Shown here piece after piece: positions 61,907 through 64,000 of a stretch of 64,000 nucleotides of DNA. The stretch lies in contig OZ241994.1 in NCBI GenBank assembly GCA_965204525.1, positions 3,100,001-3,164,000 on the forward strand, read 5' to 3'. Position numbers and translations under genes: made by a program. Source of the DNA: Bin5 sp965204525. GTDB lineage: Bacteria > Chloroflexota > Anaerolineae > Caldilineales > Caldilineaceae. Each line of letters opens with the position of its first letter. Position 1 is the stretch's first letter. The notes below the pieces were generated by a model that did no database searches, was not told the origin of the DNA, and saw only the letters and a list, made by a program, of their open reading frames with translations.

Positions 61907-63223
61907 TCAGGCGTCTACGCGTTCGATGCGGGCGCCGAGCGCGAGCAGTTTTTCGTCCACGCGTTGGTATCCACGATCGATCTGTTCGATATTGCCGATA
62001 AGTGTGCGGCCCTCGGCGCTGAGCGCGGCGAGGACAAGAGCCATGCCGGCGCGGATGTCGGGGCTGCTGACCTCCTGGCCGACGAGCCGGGACGGGCCGA
62101 CGACGACAACGCGGTGGGGGTCGCAGACGATGATCTGCGCGCCCATCGCCACCAGCTTGTCGACGAAGTAGAGGCGGCTCTCGAACATCTTCTCGTGAAT
62201 CAGGACCGTGCCCTGGGCCTGGCTGGCGACGACAACGGCGATGCTCATCACGTCGGGCGGGAAGGCGGGCCAGGGGGCGTCGTCGATTTTGGGAATGGCG
62301 CCGCCGAAGTCGGGCCGTACGCGCAGGTCCTGCTCGTCTGGCAGCAGGAGAGAATAGCCGGTGAGGGCGGCCTGGGGGTCCTCCTGCAGGTGCATTTGCA
62401 CGCCCAGCCGCTGGCAGAAGACCATCTCCAGCATCCGCAGATGGTCCGGGGCGACGTTGGCGATGCGCAGCTCCCCGCGGGTGATTGCGCCAAGACCGAT
62501 GAAGCTGCCGACCTCCATGTAGTCCGGACCGACGGTGGCGCTGGCGCCGTGGAGCCGCTCCTGGCCGTGGACGTGCAGCGTGTTGCTGCCGATTCCGTCG
62601 ATGGGGCAGCCCATGGCGACCAGCAGGCGGCACAGTTCCTGCACATGCGGTTCGCTGGCGGTATTGCGCAGAATGGTCGTGCCCTGGGCCAGGGAGGCGG
62701 CCATAACGGCGTTCTGCGTGGCGGTCACGGATGCCTCGTCCAGCAGGATATCGGCACCGCGCAGTCTGCCGGGCGCCGTCAGTTCGAAGCGGCCGCTGTT
62801 GGGGCGGGCGAAAGAGGCGCCCAACTGCTCGAAGACCAACAGGTGGGTGTCGATGCGGCGCCGGCCGATATCATCCCCGCCGGCTGCGCCCTGGACCTGG
62901 AAGGCGCCCCGCCGGGCCAGGAGCGGCCCCATCAGGTTCAGCCCGCCGCGGATGCGCCCGAACAGCCGCGCGTCCGGCGCGTGGCCGTGCAGTTTGTCGG
63001 CGCGCAGTGTCAGCCGGCTGCCTTCTTTGCGCACGTAGACGCCCAGCCCTTCCAGAATGGTCAGCATTGTGCCAATGTCGTCGATCTGCGGGACATTCTC
63101 CAGGGTGACTGTCTCGTCGGTGAGCAGAGACGCGGCGATGAGGGGAAAGGAGGCGTTCTTGTTGCCGCTGACGTCAACCGTCCCGTCGATACGGTGGCCG
63201 CCCTGGATAGCAAATGAGGCCAT
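61907..63223 (-). CDS. murA: UDP-N-acetylglucosamine 1-carboxyvinyltransferase, Cys-to-Asp type
   Basis: 438 residues from the ATG at 63223, with AAAGGAG upstream; the longer frame to 63358 is not coding. First committed step of peptidoglycan synthesis: transfers enolpyruvate to UDP-GlcNAc. SGNKNASFPLIAASLL (Lys), NLMGPLLARRG, FPPDVMSIAV (Asp), SSPDIRAGMAL (Arg) and IDRGYQRVDEKLLALGA are conserved. The active-site loop normally GGC-x-IG reads GGDDIGRR, so the catalytic Cys is Asp (residue 117), the change that makes mycobacterial and chlamydial MurA insensitive to fosfomycin. Confidence 0.93.
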   Translation of the reverse strand: MASFAIQGGHRIDGTVDVSGNKNASFPLIAASLLTDETVTLENVPQIDDIGTMLTILEGLGVYVRKEGSRLTLRADKLHGHAPDARLFGRIRGGLNLMGPLLARRGAFQVQGAAGGDDIGRRRIDTHLLVFEQLGASFARPNSGRFELTAPGRLRGADILLDEASVTATQNAVMAASLAQGTTILRNTASEPHVQELCRLLVAMGCPIDGIGSNTLHVHGQERLHGASATVGPDYMEVGSFIGLGAITRGELRIANVAPDHLRMLEMVFCQRLGVQMHLQEDPQAALTGYSLLLPDEQDLRVRPDFGGAIPKIDDAPWPAFPPDVMSIAVVVASQAQGTVLIHEKMFESRLYFVDKLVAMGAQIIVCDPHRVVVVGPSRLVGQEVSSPDIRAGMALVLAALSAEGRTLIGNIEQIDRGYQRVDEKLLALGARIERVDA

Positions 63224-63585
63224 GCTTTCTCCTTTTGTCGTTGCACAATGCGGACGATGAGTCAGTTGATTCCCGCGGTACCAGGACGCGCCTGCAGGAT
63301 TTTCATCGGCAAACAGGAAGGAAAACCCTACGTACCGGCTGCCGTTGTCCCGATCCATCCTGCAGTAAAACAGATCACAGGTCAGTCAATTGTAGAACGG
63401 TCTACCCTTCTCGTCTAATCCGTTTACAGAACAGTTTTGGAGGCTTTGTGATCGAAGAAGTGGGCCGCTGTCGTTCGCCTATTTACGGCCCATGTGATAA
63501 AATCAGAAGGCTAAACTGTGATGCAAAAACGCCAATTTGAGGACGGGATCGGGATGGGTTTGCCTGGCCGAACCGGGAAGCGTTT
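63224..63585. other. 362-bp divergent intergenic region
   Basis: Between murA (minus) and the terminal membrane protein (plus). Contains TTCGCC (63474-63479), 18-base spacer, TAAAAT (63498-63503), a weak plus-strand promoter. No ORF of note. Confidence 0.45.
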
Positions 63586-64000
63586 GTGGGTATCATAGAC
63601 AGTATTTCAACCGGCTACCGCTTTGTCAGCCAGCGTCCCGGCCTGCTGCTGTTGCCGCTGCTGCTGGACGCGCTGTTGTGGATTCTGCCCCGTTGGAGCA
63701 TCAGCCCCCTCCTGGGTAGGCTGGCCGATTTCTACACGGAACTGGCCGCGGATCCGCAACTGGTGGAGGGAAGTCCGGTTCCTCTGGACCAGATGAGCGA
63801 GATACTTGAACTGTTCGGCGAGACGAGCAATCTGGCCCAGTTTCTGGTCAACGGCCTGCTGTATCGCGTGCCGAGCCTGCTGGCGACGTTGCCCGGCATA
63901 AAGGGAACCCATCCCAGCGTCGAAGTCGACTCGATCGGCGCCGCCGGCCTGCTGTCACTGCTCTTTGGTCTGGCCGGTCTGCTGATCGGCGCGACCTATA
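63586..64000 (+). CDS. membrane protein of unknown function, 5' part only
   Basis: Open from a GTG at 63586 to the right edge (about 138 residues). VGIIDSISTGYRFVSQRP leads into a hydrophobic segment (LLLLPLLLDALLWIL), a 90-residue external or cytosolic part, and a second segment (AAGLLSLLFGLAGLLIGATY). No family recognised. Confidence 0.7.
   Translation, partial: MGIIDSISTGYRFVSQRPGLLLLPLLLDALLWILPRWSISPLLGRLADFYTELAADPQLVEGSPVPLDQMSEILELFGETSNLAQFLVNGLLYRVPSLLATLPGIKGTHPSVEVDSIGAAGLLSLLFGLAGLLIGATY

Noticed and set aside
61964..63217. Plus-strand frame of 417 residues opposite murA
   Set aside because: Antisense of a certain gene, without domain signatures.

Overview
The window is about 64 kb of GC-rich bacterial DNA. 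Gene content and style suggest a Chloroflexota (Anaerolineae/Caldilineales-like) genome, probably from a metagenome. This is inferred from product types, lipoproteins, GTG/TTG starts and short hairpin repeats between genes; no rRNA or tRNA is present to confirm it. I found no tRNA, rRNA, CRISPR array, transposase or replication origin.

Left part (1-31.3 kb) is mostly housekeeping. It holds a tandem pair of secreted DUF2207 membrane proteins (one cut by the left edge), a 2-hydroxyacid dehydrogenase, an amidohydrolase-like protein, dCTP deaminase (dcd), a queuosine-precursor transporter and the carbamoyl-phosphate synthase large subunit (carB). Next come a nucleoside deoxyribosyltransferase and a hicBA toxin-antitoxin pair. 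A SAM-I riboswitch with a clear promoter and terminator precedes the aspartate-family genes lysC-hom-asd. After these lie a HAD-like protein, ftsH, psuG, an SDR, a 16-repeat PQQ-type propeller protein, a lipoprotein, a Gfo/Idh/MocA oxidoreductase, pdxA, a PLP aminotransferase, a Crp/Fnr regulator and a lipoprotein that fuses a trypsin-like protease to a polysaccharide deacetylase.

Middle part (31.4-52.5 kb) is a defence island built inside a type I restriction-modification locus. hsdM is at the left end, hsdS in the middle and hsdR at the right end, with about 10.6 kb between hsdM and hsdS and 4 kb between hsdS and hsdR. The first gap holds a free-standing HsdR-N-like nuclease, two tandem PD-(D/E)XK-HEPN-like proteins, a decayed PIN toxin with its antitoxin, and a visibly AT-richer block: KAP P-loop ATPase, OLD-like ATPase-TOPRIM protein, and a 1187-residue SIR2-like protein. 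The second gap holds an orphan DarG C-terminal fragment, a 54-bp scar of a second hsdS, an AAA ATPase/DUF4276 pair, and an Xre-ImmA/IrrE protein.

Right part (52.5-64 kb) returns to housekeeping: nfo, a class II aldolase, tsaB, rimI, a PIN toxin-antitoxin pair, a secreted thermonuclease, an SH3 lipoprotein, a GPH/MFS transporter, murA (active-site Cys replaced by Asp), and a membrane protein cut by the right edge.

The most unusual signal outside the island is a small GA-rich palindromic element. Its four copies all begin with the same 13-mer (GGCGAGGAGAGAG). One copy is intergenic and three sit in frame inside carB, psuG and tsaB, adding roughly 17-31 charged residues to each enzyme, in the manner of Rickettsia palindromic elements.
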